A stretch of DNA of 64,000 bases from CAWDVH01 sp963805705 (GCA_963805705.1 CAWDVH010000004.1:372001-436000), one strand, 5' to 3'; positions 1 to 8,586 are shown, counted from the stretch's first letter. Notes: generated by a model from the sequence alone, not told the origin. Translations and numbers: made by a program.

Positions 1-39
1 GCCACCGACCTGTTCGGGCTATTCGCGGCCCAGCCATGA
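1..39 (+). CDS. 3' end of an upstream gene (partial)
   Basis: The first 36 bases read in frame 1 as ATDLFGLFAAQP and end in TGA at 37-39. The stop overlaps the ATG of the ABC ATPase at 36 as ATGA, the usual sign of translational coupling. The gene begins outside the window. It is probably part of the same exporter operon, but twelve residues are too few to assign a family. Confidence 0.55.
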   Translation, partial: ATDLFGLFAAQP

Positions 40-1025
40 TCGTCACCCGGTCGCTGACCAAGCGATTCGGCAGCTTTACCGCCGTTGACCAGGTGGACCT
101 GGATGTCCGGGCCGGCGACAGGTACGGCTTCCTGGGCCCCAATGGCTCCGGCAAGACGACAGTCATCCGGATGCTGCTCGGCCTCGTCTACGCCACCAGC
201 GGGGACATCGAGATCATGGGACGGCCTATCCCGGCGCGGACGGCCGAGGTCCTGCCCCAGGTTGGCTCTCTGGTCGAGGGTCCGTCCGCCTACGGGCACC
301 TGTCCGGCCGGGCCAACCTGACCCTGCTGGATGCCTCCGGCAGCTCCGGCGGCCGCAGGACCCGGCGCCGGCGCATCACCGAGGCGCTGGAACGGGTCGG
401 GCTGGCCGGGATCGACGACCGGGCGGTCAGGAAATACTCGCTCGGGATGCGCCAGCGGCTAGGCCTGGCGGGGGCCCTGCTGCGGACGCCGCGGCTGCTC
501 ATCCTCGATGAGCCGACCAACGGCCTGGACCCCCAGGGCATCCGGGAGATACGCGACCTGCTGGCCGGGCTCAATGAGGCCGGCACCACCGTCTTCCTGT
601 CCAGCCATCAGCTGACCGAGATCGAGCAGCTGTGCACGCGGGTCGGCATTGTCAACCGCGGACGCCTGGTCGTCCAGGAAGATCTCGACGCGCTGCGGGC
701 GCCGACGGGCCGGGTGATGGTCCGCAGTCCCGACGCTGACCTCGTGGCCAGGCTGCTCGACGGGCAGGTGCGGCACCGCCAGGGTGACCGGCTGGTCGTG
801 GCGGCGGGGGACGCCGCGGCGGTCAATGCCCGCCTGGTCGCCGCCGGGGCGCGCGTGACCGAGATCGGCCCGGAGCGGCGCTCGCTGGAGGAGCTCGTGC
901 TCGCCGTCACCAGTTCCGGCTCTGACCGCGTCGACTCCGGTGCCGGCCGGGCCGGGGACGGCGGCAGGGCGGGAGACGGCGGCAGGGCGGGGGACGGCGG
1001 CACGGCAGGGGACGGTGCGAGGTGA
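36..1025 (+). CDS. ABC transporter ATP-binding protein (ABC-2 exporter type)
   Basis: Cytoplasmic ATPase that would drive the permease encoded next. It carries a Walker A motif (GPNGSGKTT, about residues 34-42), the signature YSLGMRQR, Walker B LLILDEPTNGLDP and the switch histidine in SSHQLTE. The length of 329 aa exceeds a minimal ATPase because of a C-terminal accessory domain and a glycine/aspartate-rich tail made of a repeated six-residue unit. The ATG overlaps the preceding stop (ATGA), and the TGA overlaps the GTG of the permease, so the genes form one coupled operon. It resembles bacitracin/multidrug-type ATPases. The substrate is unknown. Confidence 0.93.
   Translation: MIVTRSLTKRFGSFTAVDQVDLDVRAGDRYGFLGPNGSGKTTVIRMLLGLVYATSGDIEIMGRPIPARTAEVLPQVGSLVEGPSAYGHLSGRANLTLLDASGSSGGRRTRRRRITEALERVGLAGIDDRAVRKYSLGMRQRLGLAGALLRTPRLLILDEPTNGLDPQGIREIRDLLAGLNEAGTTVFLSSHQLTEIEQLCTRVGIVNRGRLVVQEDLDALRAPTGRVMVRSPDADLVARLLDGQVRHRQGDRLVVAAGDAAAVNARLVAAGARVTEIGPERRSLEELVLAVTSSGSDRVDSGAGRAGDGGRAGDGGRAGDGGTAGDGAR
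957..1010 (+). repeat. 18-bp tandem repeat, three units, in the 3' end of the ABC ATPase gene
   Basis: Three consecutive 18-bp units begin with GACGGCGGCA at 957, 975 and 993, followed by a partial unit. The unit length keeps the frame, so the repeat only lengthens a hydrophilic Gly/Asp/Arg tail. It looks like slippage-type expansion. Confidence 0.85.
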
Positions 1026-1867
1026 TCAGGGTCGAGCTCGTCAAGCTCATGCGCCGGCCAAGGAGCTGGGTCAGCGTCGCCCTGCTGTGCGGGCTCCCGG
1101 CCCTGGTGGCCGTGTTCGTCGTGGTCACGCACCTCGCTCCACCGCCCGGTCAGGGACCCGCGCTGCTGTCCGCCGTGCTGTCCAGCGGGTCGCTGTTTCC
1201 CGCCGCGGCCCTGGCCATCGTGCTGCCCATCTTCCTGCCGATCGCCGTCGCGGTCGTCGCGGGCGACTCCATCGCCGGCGAGGCCGGCACGGGCATGCTC
1301 AGGTACCTGCTGGCCAGGCCCGTCGGCCGGACCCGGCTGCTCGCGGCCAAGCTCGCCGCGCTGATCGCGTATGTCCTGTCGGCCGTGGTCCTGGTCGCGC
1401 TCACCGCGTACCTGACCGGAACGCTGCTCTTCGGCTCCCAGCCCGTATCCGCGGGCCCGAACGGGCTGGCCGTGTCCAACCTCGCCGCGACTTCCCTGTC
1501 CGGGACCGGGCTCTCGCCGGCCCAGATCCTGCTGCGGACGCTCGGCGCGGTCGCCTTCATCACGGTGTCCATGCTCGGAGTCGGCGCGATCGCGCTGTTC
1601 CTGTCCACGGTCACCGACTCAGCCCTCGGGGCGGCCCTGGGCGCGCTGGCCGCGCTGATCACCAGCCAGGTGCTGGTCACGCTGAACTCCGCCGCGGCGG
1701 TCAGTCCCTATCTGCCCACCCGCTACTGGCTGGCGTGGCTCGATTTCTTCCGCCAGCCGATCCTGTGGCGCAACATTGACCGGGGCTTCGCCGTGCAAGC
1801 CGTCTACGTCGCGGTGTTCCTCGCCGCCGGCTGGGCGCACTTCGCGACCAAGGACATCACGAGCTGA
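1022..1867 (+). CDS. ABC-2 type transporter permease
   Basis: Integral membrane partner of the upstream ATPase, 281 aa with about six hydrophobic segments (for example near residues 17-37, 57-80, 105-130, 170-200 and 250-270). The conserved cytoplasmic stretch GDSIAGEAGTGMLRYLLARP after the second helix is typical of ABC-2 permeases that follow such ATPases. The GTG start at 1022 overlaps the ATPase stop by four bases (GTGA). The 3' end overlaps the convergent TetR gene by 11 bp. Likely an exporter, with unknown cargo. Confidence 0.9.
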   Translation: MIRVELVKLMRRPRSWVSVALLCGLPALVAVFVVVTHLAPPPGQGPALLSAVLSSGSLFPAAALAIVLPIFLPIAVAVVAGDSIAGEAGTGMLRYLLARPVGRTRLLAAKLAALIAYVLSAVVLVALTAYLTGTLLFGSQPVSAGPNGLAVSNLAATSLSGTGLSPAQILLRTLGAVAFITVSMLGVGAIALFLSTVTDSALGAALGALAALITSQVLVTLNSAAAVSPYLPTRYWLAWLDFFRQPILWRNIDRGFAVQAVYVAVFLAAGWAHFATKDITS

Positions 1868-2522
1868 CCCGGGGGCTGGTGATCCCGTCGAAGAGCAGCC
1901 GCAGGAAGCCGTCCACGACCTGGTCAGTGCTGTAGCCGCCGGCCCGGCGCCACTGCGCAGGTATCCACAGGACGTCCCGCAGCAGCCGGTAGGTGAGCTT
2001 GGCGTCCAGGTCGGCGCGGAAGACGCCGGACTGGACACCGAGGCCCAGCTGCGTGATCCAGATCCGCTCGATCTCGCGCAGGGCCCTGCGCAGATAGGCG
2101 AACCGGGGCTGCGCGCTGAAGTAGCTCCAGTCGTTCTGCAGCATGGCCAGGGCGGCGCGGTGCCGGGCCAGGGTCACGCTGGTCGAGCGGACGATCTGCT
2201 CGAGCACGGCGCGCGGATCGCCCGCCGAGGCGACCGCGGCCCGGTAGTCGGCGAGCACCTGGCTCATGAAGCCGGACAGGATCTCATCGCCGATCGATTC
2301 CTTGGAGTCGAAATGGTGGTACAGGCTGCCGGACAGGATCCCGGCGGCATCGGCGATCTCGCGGACGGTCGTCGCCCGATACCCCTTCTGGGCGAAGAGC
2401 TCGCCGGCCAGCAGGACCAGGTGGGCACGGCGCTCCGACCCGGCCGGGCCGTCGGCGGCGGGGGCGGGAGCGGCAGGGGGCGCGTCCCGCCCGGCCGGGC
2501 GGCTCTTCCTCGTGGTCGTCAC
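1857..2522 (-). CDS. TetR family transcriptional regulator
   Basis: 221 aa. The N-terminal helix-turn-helix is clear (TVREIADAAGILSGSLYHHF, about residues 55-74), followed by an all-helical ligand domain. The GTG start at 2522 follows a Pro/Ala/Arg-rich leader. It runs convergently into the ABC permease and divergently from the broken alcohol dehydrogenase at 2685, so its target is most likely the 162-bp gap at 2523-2684, and it may also control itself. The architecture resembles the KstR2/fatty-acid group of actinobacterial TetR proteins, but the ligand cannot be read from sequence. Confidence 0.88.
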   Translation of the reverse strand: MTTTRKSRPAGRDAPPAAPAPAADGPAGSERRAHLVLLAGELFAQKGYRATTVREIADAAGILSGSLYHHFDSKESIGDEILSGFMSQVLADYRAAVASAGDPRAVLEQIVRSTSVTLARHRAALAMLQNDWSYFSAQPRFAYLRRALREIERIWITQLGLGVQSGVFRADLDAKLTYRLLRDVLWIPAQWRRAGGYSTDQVVDGFLRLLFDGITSPRVSS

Positions 2523-2621
2523 GCCGTCATTATCCCCGCTGCGGCCCGGCTCCGGTGCTACCTACCTATCGCTTGCTCGGCACCAGCCGTGGGCCCCGGC
2601 CGCGGCGCCTTGCGGAACGGC

Positions 2622-2640
2622 ACTGAAACCTGTTCTACTT
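2622..2640. promoter_or_regulatory. Possible TetR operator between divergent genes
   Basis: In the 162-bp gap between the TetR gene and the dehydrogenase lies an imperfect dyad, GAAAC-CT-GTTC, resembling AAC/GTT-type TetR sites. It sits about 45 bp before the dehydrogenase GTG. The inference rests on position and weak symmetry only. Confidence 0.25.
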
Positions 2641-2684
2641 TTGCGCAGAAGTCGCCTCACGTTCTCTAGGAGAGAAGGTAGGTC

Positions 2685-3766
2685 GTGCGGGCTGCGGTGC
2701 TCCATTCGATCGAAGACGAGAAGATCGACATCCGGGACGATGTCGTCGCCGTGGGCCCGGGGCCGGGCGAGGTCAAGATCCGCCTGAGGGCCGCCGGGGT
2801 GTGCCACTCGGATCTGTCCGCCCGCAACGGCGGGCTGCCCCAGCCGGTGCCGGCCATCCTCGGGCACGAGGCCGCGGGGGACATCGTCGCGGTAGGTGAC
2901 GGCGTCGACGACCTGGCCATCGGGGACCGGGTCATCGCCAGCTGGCTGCCGCCCTGCGGCTCGTGCCCGTCGTGCCTGCGGGGCGAGCCGTTCCTGTGCA
3001 TGGCCCATGTCATCGCGGCCTACATCCAGCCGCGTTTCCTGGTCGGTGACACCCCCGCGTTCGGGCTGGCCGGCTGCGGCGCGTTCGCGGAGGAGATGGT
3101 CGTGCCGCGCGAGGGCGCGGTGAAGATCGCGGCCGACGTGCCGTACGAGGTGGCCGCGCTGGTCGGCTGCGGCGTGATGACCGGGGTCGGCGCGGTCATC
3201 AACACCGCGCGGGTCGAGCCCGGCGCGACCGTCGTGGTCATCGGCTGCGGGGGAGTGGGCATCGCGGCGATCCAGGGCGCCAGGGTCTGCGGCGCGGCGG
3301 TCATCGTCGGCGTCGACACCGTGGCCTCTAAGCACGACGCCGCGCTTGCCTTCGGCGCCACCCACGCCGTGCTCCCGGACCAGCTCGCCGAGCTGTCGGC
3401 CCAGCTCACCGGCGGGGAGGGCTTCGACTACGCCTTCGAGGTGGTGGGCACCCCGCAGACGATCCGGGCCGCCTGGAGCGCCGCGCGCCGGGGCGGGACC
3501 GTGGTCGTGGTCGGGCCGGCCGCGCTGACCAGCAGGTCGAGTTCACCCCGTTCGAGCTGCTCTTCGACGGCAAGCGGATTCTCGGCTCGCTCTACGGCTC
3601 GGCGGACGTACGGCGCGATTACGCCCGGATGCTGAGCCTGTGGCGGGCCGGCCGCCTGGACCTCGAGGGAATGATCACTCAGCGGCTGAAGCTGGACGAC
3701 ATCGATGCCGCCCTCGGGGCCCTCGGCCAGGGCGACGTCATCCGGCAGGTCGTCATCTACGACTGA
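2685..3766 (+). pseudogene. Zinc-dependent alcohol dehydrogenase, frameshifted
   Basis: The reading frame from GTG 2685 (AGGAGAG about 10 bases upstream) encodes an MDR alcohol dehydrogenase: catalytic zinc ligands in GVCHSDL and GHEAAG, a structural zinc lobe CGSCPSCLRGEPFLC, and a Rossmann motif VIGCGGVGIAA. Near 3527 the frame is lost. The remaining ~75 residues (QVEFTPFELLFDGKRILGSL to VIRQVVIYD, stop 3764-3766) continue in another frame. Adding one G after CTG at 3525-3527 restores LDQQVEF and a full protein of about 360 aa, the family's normal length. It is a recent single-base deletion or a sequencing error. The family includes NDMA-type and FadB-like dehydrogenases. Confidence 0.85.
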
Positions 3767-3830
3767 TCAGTGGCGGCCGGCGCGGCCGGGCCGGGCGGCC
3801 CGGGCCGCGGGCGGGCGGCGATGGGCGTGC

Positions 3831-4886
3831 TCAGCCGGCGTTGCTGTTTGCGGCTGCTGGCCGTTTCGCCCCTGGCCGTAGCCGTTCGATGATCTCGCCC
3901 GCGGCGTGGTCAGTAGCGGCCAGGAAGGCCTGACCCGCCCACAGGTTCAGGCGGTCGGCATCGCCGGCCGCCGCCGCCGCGGCCCGCAGCGTGCGCGTGG
4001 CATGGTGGATCTCCGGATAAGCCGGGGGAGCGCCGGGATGATCGATCATGAACTGGTTGACCAGGCCGCGCGCACGCCGGCCGGTGAACGCCCTGGTGAT
4101 CGCCGTCGTGGTGTAGCGGGGGTCAGCCAGGGCGTCCTTGTACGCCTGACGGGCACCGCTTTCGGGGCAGCGCACGAACGCCGTGCCCAGCTGCGCGGCC
4201 GCCGCGCCCGCGGCCAGGACCGCGGCCACCCCAGCGGGCCCCGCGATCCCGCCCGCGGCGATGACCGGCACGCTGGTCAGGCGGCTGATCTCGCCGATCA
4301 GCGCCAGCAGGCCGAAATCCTGCCCGGCCCGGTCGTCGTTGGCGAACGTCCCCCGGTGCGCCCCCGCCTCGAAGCCCTGGGCGCACAGGCAGCTGGCGCC
4401 GCAGGCCACCGCCGCGCGCGCCTCCTGCGGGCTGGTCACGGTGACGGCCACGAGCGTCCCGCGGTCGCGGAAGGCCGCGGCGATCTGCGCCGGCGGGCAG
4501 CCGAAGGTAAAGCTCACCAGGGCCGGCGGATCGGCCAGCAGGCTCTCGACCTTGGCGTCCCAGCTGTCGTCGTCCCACACCGGCTGGCCGGCCGGAGTCT
4601 GCAGCCGGCGGGCATCGGGCTCCAGCGTGGCCACGTACGCGGCCACCTTCGCCGGATCAGCGACGGACTCCTGGGGAACAAAGACATTGACCCCAAACGG
4701 CCGGTCGGATGCGGCTCTCACGGCCGCGATCTCAGCGTTCATCGCCGGGGCGCTCTTGTAGCCGGCCGCGAGGAACCCGAAGGCCCCCGCCTGCCCGGCG
4801 GCCGCCACCAGCTCAGGCGTCGAAGGGCCGCCGGCCATGGGCGACACCATGATCGGCCACCGGCTCAGGTCGCGAAGATCAGGCAT
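3831..4886 (-). CDS. Nitronate monooxygenase family FMN protein
   Basis: TIM-barrel flavoprotein of the nitronate monooxygenase/2-nitropropane dioxygenase family, 351 aa from ATG 4886 (an in-frame ATG at 4901 is possible). Family marks are PIMVSPMAGGPSTPELV at the start, VSFTFGCPP, the phosphate-binding stretch VPVIAAGGIAGPAGVAA and AAAQLGTAFVRCPES. The start overlaps the DUF3291 gene's stop by 8 bp (ATGCCTGA), so the two form an operon. The open frame extends further upstream to 5387, but that part is antisense shadow. Predicted role: FMN-dependent oxidation of alkyl nitronates or related enolates. Confidence 0.88.
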   Translation of the reverse strand: MPDLRDLSRWPIMVSPMAGGPSTPELVAAAGQAGAFGFLAAGYKSAPAMNAEIAAVRAASDRPFGVNVFVPQESVADPAKVAAYVATLEPDARRLQTPAGQPVWDDDSWDAKVESLLADPPALVSFTFGCPPAQIAAAFRDRGTLVAVTVTSPQEARAAVACGASCLCAQGFEAGAHRGTFANDDRAGQDFGLLALIGEISRLTSVPVIAAGGIAGPAGVAAVLAAGAAAAQLGTAFVRCPESGARQAYKDALADPRYTTTAITRAFTGRRARGLVNQFMIDHPGAPPAYPEIHHATRTLRAAAAAAGDADRLNLWAGQAFLAATDHAAGEIIERLRPGAKRPAAANSNAG

Positions 4887-5412
4887 CGCAGAGCCACTCA
4901 TCGCGGCCGCGGGACGCCTGGCCGGGCTCGCCCGGGCCCAGGCCGGGGCCCTCGGCGGGGGCCGGGAAGCTGGCCTGCACGGTAAAGGCATACGGCGTAG
5001 GACCATGCGAGCGCAGGTGGCGGACGCGCTCCTCGGCCTCGTCGGTGCTGGGCCGGTGGCCCGCGGGAACCCACCAGCACGCGGCGTGCGCCTCGTGCAT
5101 GCGATGGAACCATTCCCGGCGGCGGCGCAGGACCTGGCGGTGCATCTCGCCGTAGACAAACGACGCGAGATGCTCGACGTCGGCCCACACGGACATGTTG
5201 ACGATGACCCCGGCGCTGCCCGCGCCATCCCAGGCAAAGGCGTGGATCGCCGTGGCGTTCCCGTCCTCGGTCTGCAGCCGCCAGACGAAGCCCGCAGCCC
5301 GGTCCGCGGCGGCATTGACCGGGTCGAGCGCCGCCACGAAGTCCGCCAGAACCGGATCGTCGAGGGGAGCGGCCAGCCGGGCGACATTGACCTGGGCGAG
5401 CTGGTACGTCAT
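4879..5412 (-). CDS. DUF3291 domain protein
   Basis: 177 aa, beginning MTYQLAQVNVARLAAPLDDP, the recognisable start of DUF3291 proteins, with the conserved middle VWADVEHLASFVYGEMHRQV and WWVPAGHRPS. DUF3291 has a dimeric ferredoxin-like fold related to heme/monooxygenase-type barrels, with no established reaction. It is first in a two-gene operon with the nitronate monooxygenase, which hints at a shared substrate. The C-terminal tail is Gly/Pro-rich. Confidence 0.85.
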   Translation of the reverse strand: MTYQLAQVNVARLAAPLDDPVLADFVAALDPVNAAADRAAGFVWRLQTEDGNATAIHAFAWDGAGSAGVIVNMSVWADVEHLASFVYGEMHRQVLRRRREWFHRMHEAHAACWWVPAGHRPSTDEAEERVRHLRSHGPTPYAFTVQASFPAPAEGPGLGPGEPGQASRGRDEWLCDA

Positions 5413-5761
5413 GCCCCAAGTCTGCCAGCTGACGGTCCGGTGCGTTCGGCTGTGTTCGGGTGCGTTCGGTGCGCTCAGGTGCCGCCAGGGGCAGGATTCA
5501 GCGCGGGCTAAGAATCGGTGCCTAGCGTGGCGATCTGACCGGCCAGGCGGCCGGGCTGGGAGATGCGCCGGGCAGTTACCTTAAACCAGGATTAAAGCGC
5601 AGTTAAACAAATGACGGTGACCTTAATTCTTTGCGCGCAGATGTGATTTGCCGCACATCGGTGAACCACTGAGCTAGGCGCATACGTGAATATGTGAGAT
5701 GGAAAAACACCGTCGGCCAGGGGCCGGCGGAATGTCACAACTCTTGCGAAAGGAATCTCAC
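5413..5761. other. Intergenic region, unusually AT-rich, probable promoter
   Basis: 349 bp between divergent genes. From about 5578 to 5710 the base composition drops well below the surroundings, with runs such as TTAAACCAGGATTAAAG and GTTAAACAAATG. This suggests the promoter for the small ORF at 5762. No gene is supported here. Confidence 0.5.
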
Positions 5762-5968
5762 GTGTCTGCTGTCCTGGGCGTGACCCGAAGCGCCGAGCGC
5801 GCTACTCCCCGACTGCCTTTCCGTCCGGTCCGGCGGGCGGCTGCAGCGAGCGAGCCGGCCGGGGCCGCCCCGATGCCCTGGATGCCGGACTTCGACGCTG
5901 CTCTCTTGTCGGCCGCCCTCGGCGAGCCGACCGGACGGCTGACCAGCGAGTACTGGGAGCTGGTATAG
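5762..5968 (+). CDS. Small 68-aa protein of unknown function
   Basis: GTG at 5762 preceded by AAAGGA with seven-base spacing. The in-frame ATG at 5699 has no ribosome site. The product is basic in its first half (several Arg) and acidic/aromatic in its second (PWMPDFDAALL, ending SEYWELV). It has no signal peptide or membrane segment. It follows an AT-rich promoter-like region and is followed within six bases of its stop by a strongly folded inverted-repeat region that precedes the aminotransferase. It could be a leader peptide, a peptide substrate or an independent small protein. I do not recognise a family. Confidence 0.55.
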   Translation: MSAVLGVTRSAERATPRLPFRPVRRAAAASEPAGAAPMPWMPDFDAALLSAALGEPTGRLTSEYWELV

Positions 5969-5973
5969 CGTCT

Positions 5974-6049
5974 CGCGCGGTAGCACGGCCGAGGATAACA
6001 GTGATCCTCGTCGCCCTGGCGCTGGCCAGCCAGCACCGTGCTACGCGCG
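5974..6049 (+). ncRNA. Predicted three-way-junction RNA element
   Basis: Outer stem: 5974-5988 pairs with 6036-6049, 14 bp with one bulged G (CGCGCG-g-TAGCACGG against CCGTGCTACGCGCG). Inside are two further perfect hairpins: 5990-5996 with 6004-6010 (CGAGGAT/ATCCTCG, seven-base loop) and 6016-6020 with 6029-6033 (CTGGC/GCCAG). Linkers are 1, 5 and 2 bases. The element starts six bases after the small ORF's stop and ends 110 bases before the aminotransferase ATG. It has no U-tract, so it is not a plain terminator. Candidate cis-regulatory RNA, sRNA or processing site. Confidence 0.5.
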
Positions 6050-6159
6050 CACGAGCCGATGCCGGCCAGACTAGGCAGGGCCCGGAGCCTAGGCGGCGGC
6101 GGGTGCTGACCCGTATTGGCGGGTGCTGACCATATTCAGGCCAGAAGGGGGAGGTTTTC

Positions 6160-7449
6160 ATGACGGCAGGAGCCGGCGGCACGGCCAGCCAGCCCGTTAT
6201 GTGGAATTCGTTTGCGAACATGGCCAGCTATGCGAGCCGGGCGCTGACGATCGTCCGGGGCCAGGGAGCCACTGTCTTCGACGCGGCGGGACGCCCGTAT
6301 CTCGACGCATTGGCCAGCCTCTGGTACTGCAACGTCGGCCACGGCCGGGCGGAACTCGCCGATGCCGCCGCCGCGCAGATGCGCCAGCTCGCCGGCTATC
6401 AGACGTTCGAGGCGTTCTCCAACCCGCCCGCCGAGGCACTGGCCCGGCGGATAGCCGACCTGGCCCCGCTGCCCGAGGCCAAGGTCTTCTTCACGCCCGG
6501 CGGCGGCTCTGATGCCATCGACACTGCGGCCAAGCTGACCCGCGCGTACTGGCATGCCCAGGGCCAGCCGGGCAAGCAGGTCATCATCTCCAGGGCGCAT
6601 GCCTACCACGGGATGAACGCCTACGGGACGACGCTCGGCGGCATCCCGGCCAACGCCGAGCCGTTCGGGCCGCTGGTCACCGGCGTCGAGCACGTGCCGT
6701 GGGACGATGCGGAAGCCCTGGACAAGCTCATCGGCGGGCTCGGCGCCGGGCGAGTCGGCGCGTTCTTCTGCGAGCCGGTCATCGGGGCGGGCGGCGTGTA
6801 CCCGCCGCCGGAGGGGTACCTGGCGCGGGTGCAGGAGATCTGCCGCCTGCACGACGTGCTGCTGGTGGTTGATGAGGTGATCACGGGCTTCGGGCGCCTG
6901 GGCACCTGGCTCGGCAGCGAGCGGTTCGCGCTGGAGCCCGACATGATCATCACCGCCAAGGGGCTGACTTCCGGCTACGCGCCGCTCGGGGCGCTGATCG
7001 TCGGTCCCAGGGTGACGGAGCCGTTCTGGCGGCCCGGCTCGACCGAGATATTCCGGCACGGCTATACCTACTCCGCTCATCCCGCCTCCTGTGCTGTCGG
7101 CCTGGCGAACCTTGACCTGATCGAGCGGGAGCAGCTGATCGGCCGGGTCACCGAGCTTGAGCCGGTCCTGGCGGACAAGCTCAGGCCGCTCGCAGATCAT
7201 GACCTGGTCAGCGAAGTGCGCGCCGGCACTGGCCTGCTCGCGGCGGTGGAGATCGCCCCGCGCGCCCGGGCCGAGGATCCGGGAATCGGCCAGCGCCTGG
7301 TGGCCGAGATCCGCGACCGCGGCGTGATCACCCGGCTGGTCCGCGGCGTGGCACTGCAGGTCTCCCCGCCATTCATCGTCACCGAGCAGGAGATCGACCA
7401 GATCGCCGAGACGTTCGCCGCGGCCCTCGACGCCATCGCCCGGACGTAA
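6160..7449 (+). CDS. Class III PLP-dependent aminotransferase
   Basis: Fold type I omega-aminotransferase, 429 aa, normal length. Visible marks are YHGMNAYGTTLGG, VDEVITGFGRLGTWLG (the Asp that contacts the PLP ring nitrogen) and TAKGLTSGYAPLGA, holding the Schiff-base lysine at about residue 267. The nearest architecture is the beta-alanine/putrescine:pyruvate or adenosylmethionine-type transaminases, so the substrate is uncertain. A strong ribosome site (GGGGGAGG) lies about 10 bases before ATG 6160. It is transcribed alone, downstream of the small ORF and folded element, and ends before a strong hairpin. Confidence 0.93.
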   Translation: MTAGAGGTASQPVMWNSFANMASYASRALTIVRGQGATVFDAAGRPYLDALASLWYCNVGHGRAELADAAAAQMRQLAGYQTFEAFSNPPAEALARRIADLAPLPEAKVFFTPGGGSDAIDTAAKLTRAYWHAQGQPGKQVIISRAHAYHGMNAYGTTLGGIPANAEPFGPLVTGVEHVPWDDAEALDKLIGGLGAGRVGAFFCEPVIGAGGVYPPPEGYLARVQEICRLHDVLLVVDEVITGFGRLGTWLGSERFALEPDMIITAKGLTSGYAPLGALIVGPRVTEPFWRPGSTEIFRHGYTYSAHPASCAVGLANLDLIEREQLIGRVTELEPVLADKLRPLADHDLVSEVRAGTGLLAAVEIAPRARAEDPGIGQRLVAEIRDRGVITRLVRGVALQVSPPFIVTEQEIDQIAETFAAALDAIART

Positions 7450-7488
7450 CCGCGCCCGCGTTTCTCGACCGCCGCGCCCCTAACCGAG

Positions 7489-7578
7489 ACCCGCTCCCGG
7501 AGCCCGCTCCGCACCCGCTCCCGGAGCCCGCTCCGCACCCACACCCGGAGCCCGCTCCGCACCCGCTCCCGGAACCCG
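7489..7578. repeat. 24-bp tandem repeat, nearly four units
   Basis: Units start at 7489, 7513, 7537 and 7561. Two are identical, one has a few substitutions and the last is partial, running into the hairpin at 7573. The repeat lies in the non-coding gap between two convergent genes. Confidence 0.9.
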
Positions 7579-7624
7579 GTGGATGTGACTTTCAACGGCA
7601 CCGGGCGTTCACATCCACCGGGTT
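7573..7624. terminator. Bidirectional hairpin terminator
   Basis: A perfect 16-bp inverted repeat (AACCCGGTGGATGTGA at 7573-7588, its complement at 7609-7624) with a 20-base loop sits between the convergent aminotransferase and TANGO2-like genes. It lacks a U-run, as is common in high-GC actinomycetes. Confidence 0.75.
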
Positions 7625-7638
7625 GCAGTCCGGGGATG

Positions 7639-8457
7639 TCATCCCGAGGTGGTCAGCGGCACGGGGTACCACCCGGCTGGATCGCCTGGTGAGCCGGTGA
7701 AGTCATACCGGAGCCCGCCGGGCGCCAGTGCTACCAGCGAGATGGACGTCGTTCCCCAGATCCCCCTGGAACCGAGGTCGTGCGCGACGATCAGTGCCCG
7801 CGGATCGGCCGTGCCGATGCCGTCGCCGTTCAGCAGGGGCAGCCAGTCGCCCCAGGCCTGCGAGACCGGAGTACCGGGCCGCGGGACGGGGCGTACCGCA
7901 GCGCGAAACCGGGGCAGGAAGTGAGCCAGGCGTTCCAGTTCGTGCTCCTGGCCAGGGGCGCTCCGCCCGCCTGCCTGCTGGCGCGCAGAGCCCGATCCTG
8001 GCTCCTCGGCGGCCAGCAGCTCACTGTCCAGGCCGCTGTTCACCACGACGTGCAGGCCGTCCGCCAGCTTCCGCTCGGCCAGGTGCTCGCCATCCCAGCT
8101 CCACAGCACGGCCATGCCCGGGTCAGCGCTCAGCAGATGAAACGGGTCGAAATCCGCGAGGCCCGCGCGCTCCAGCCGCTCGCCGGCGGCGGCCTGCAGG
8201 GGCAGCGCTCCCCGTGAGCGCCGGGATCGCTCTGGCGCCATCCGGCCCCGCCCGTTGAGCACGCACGCCGCGCGCCGCTCGGCAGGCGCCACGGCCAGCC
8301 ATGTTCCCCCGGCCACCAGGTCCAGGCCGCCGATCAGGCCGGGATAGCCGGGCCAGTGCCGTCCCGGTGGCCGCCAGGCCCGGTCCGCGAGCTCGTCGCG
8401 GAACCCGGCCAGCAGCACCGGCGCACCCGCCTCGATGCTGAGGATGGCAGTGCACAT
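7639..8457 (-). CDS. TANGO2/NRDE family protein
   Basis: 272 aa from ATG 8457, which begins MCTAILSI and exposes Cys2 as the N-terminal nucleophile expected in NRDE proteins. The family motif appears as GFRDELADR (usually NRDE), followed by W-rich segments RAWRPPGRHWPGYPGLIGG and GGTWLAV. The longer open frame upstream would bury the cysteine and is rejected. TANGO2 homologues are linked to heme trafficking and lipid homeostasis, and bacterial roles are unsettled. The asparagine of NRDE is replaced by phenylalanine here. It is transcribed toward the terminator shared with the aminotransferase. Confidence 0.75.
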   Translation of the reverse strand: MCTAILSIEAGAPVLLAGFRDELADRAWRPPGRHWPGYPGLIGGLDLVAGGTWLAVAPAERRAACVLNGRGRMAPERSRRSRGALPLQAAAGERLERAGLADFDPFHLLSADPGMAVLWSWDGEHLAERKLADGLHVVVNSGLDSELLAAEEPGSGSARQQAGGRSAPGQEHELERLAHFLPRFRAAVRPVPRPGTPVSQAWGDWLPLLNGDGIGTADPRALIVAHDLGSRGIWGTTSISLVALAPGGLRYDFTGSPGDPAGWYPVPLTTSG

Positions 8458-8586
8458 GTCCCCATTGGACCAGATCCGGCTCCGGTCGCTGCCCGGCGGC
8501 CGATTCGTCGCCCTCAGAATGCTCATCGCTGGCCACGAATGCGGGTGCGCTCGTTAATCGCAAGATCAGCCGGGTAACTTGGGGCC

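Noticed and set aside
4887..5387. N-terminal extension of the nitronate monooxygenase frame
   Set aside because: It is antisense-frame shadow of the DUF3291 gene; family sequence starts only near 4886.
7489..7578. CRISPR-like repeat
   Set aside because: Units are contiguous without spacers, so it is a simple tandem repeat.
7197..7601. Arg/Val-repeat protein on the minus strand
   Set aside because: Its repeats only translate the 24-bp DNA repeat, and the rest is antisense to the aminotransferase.
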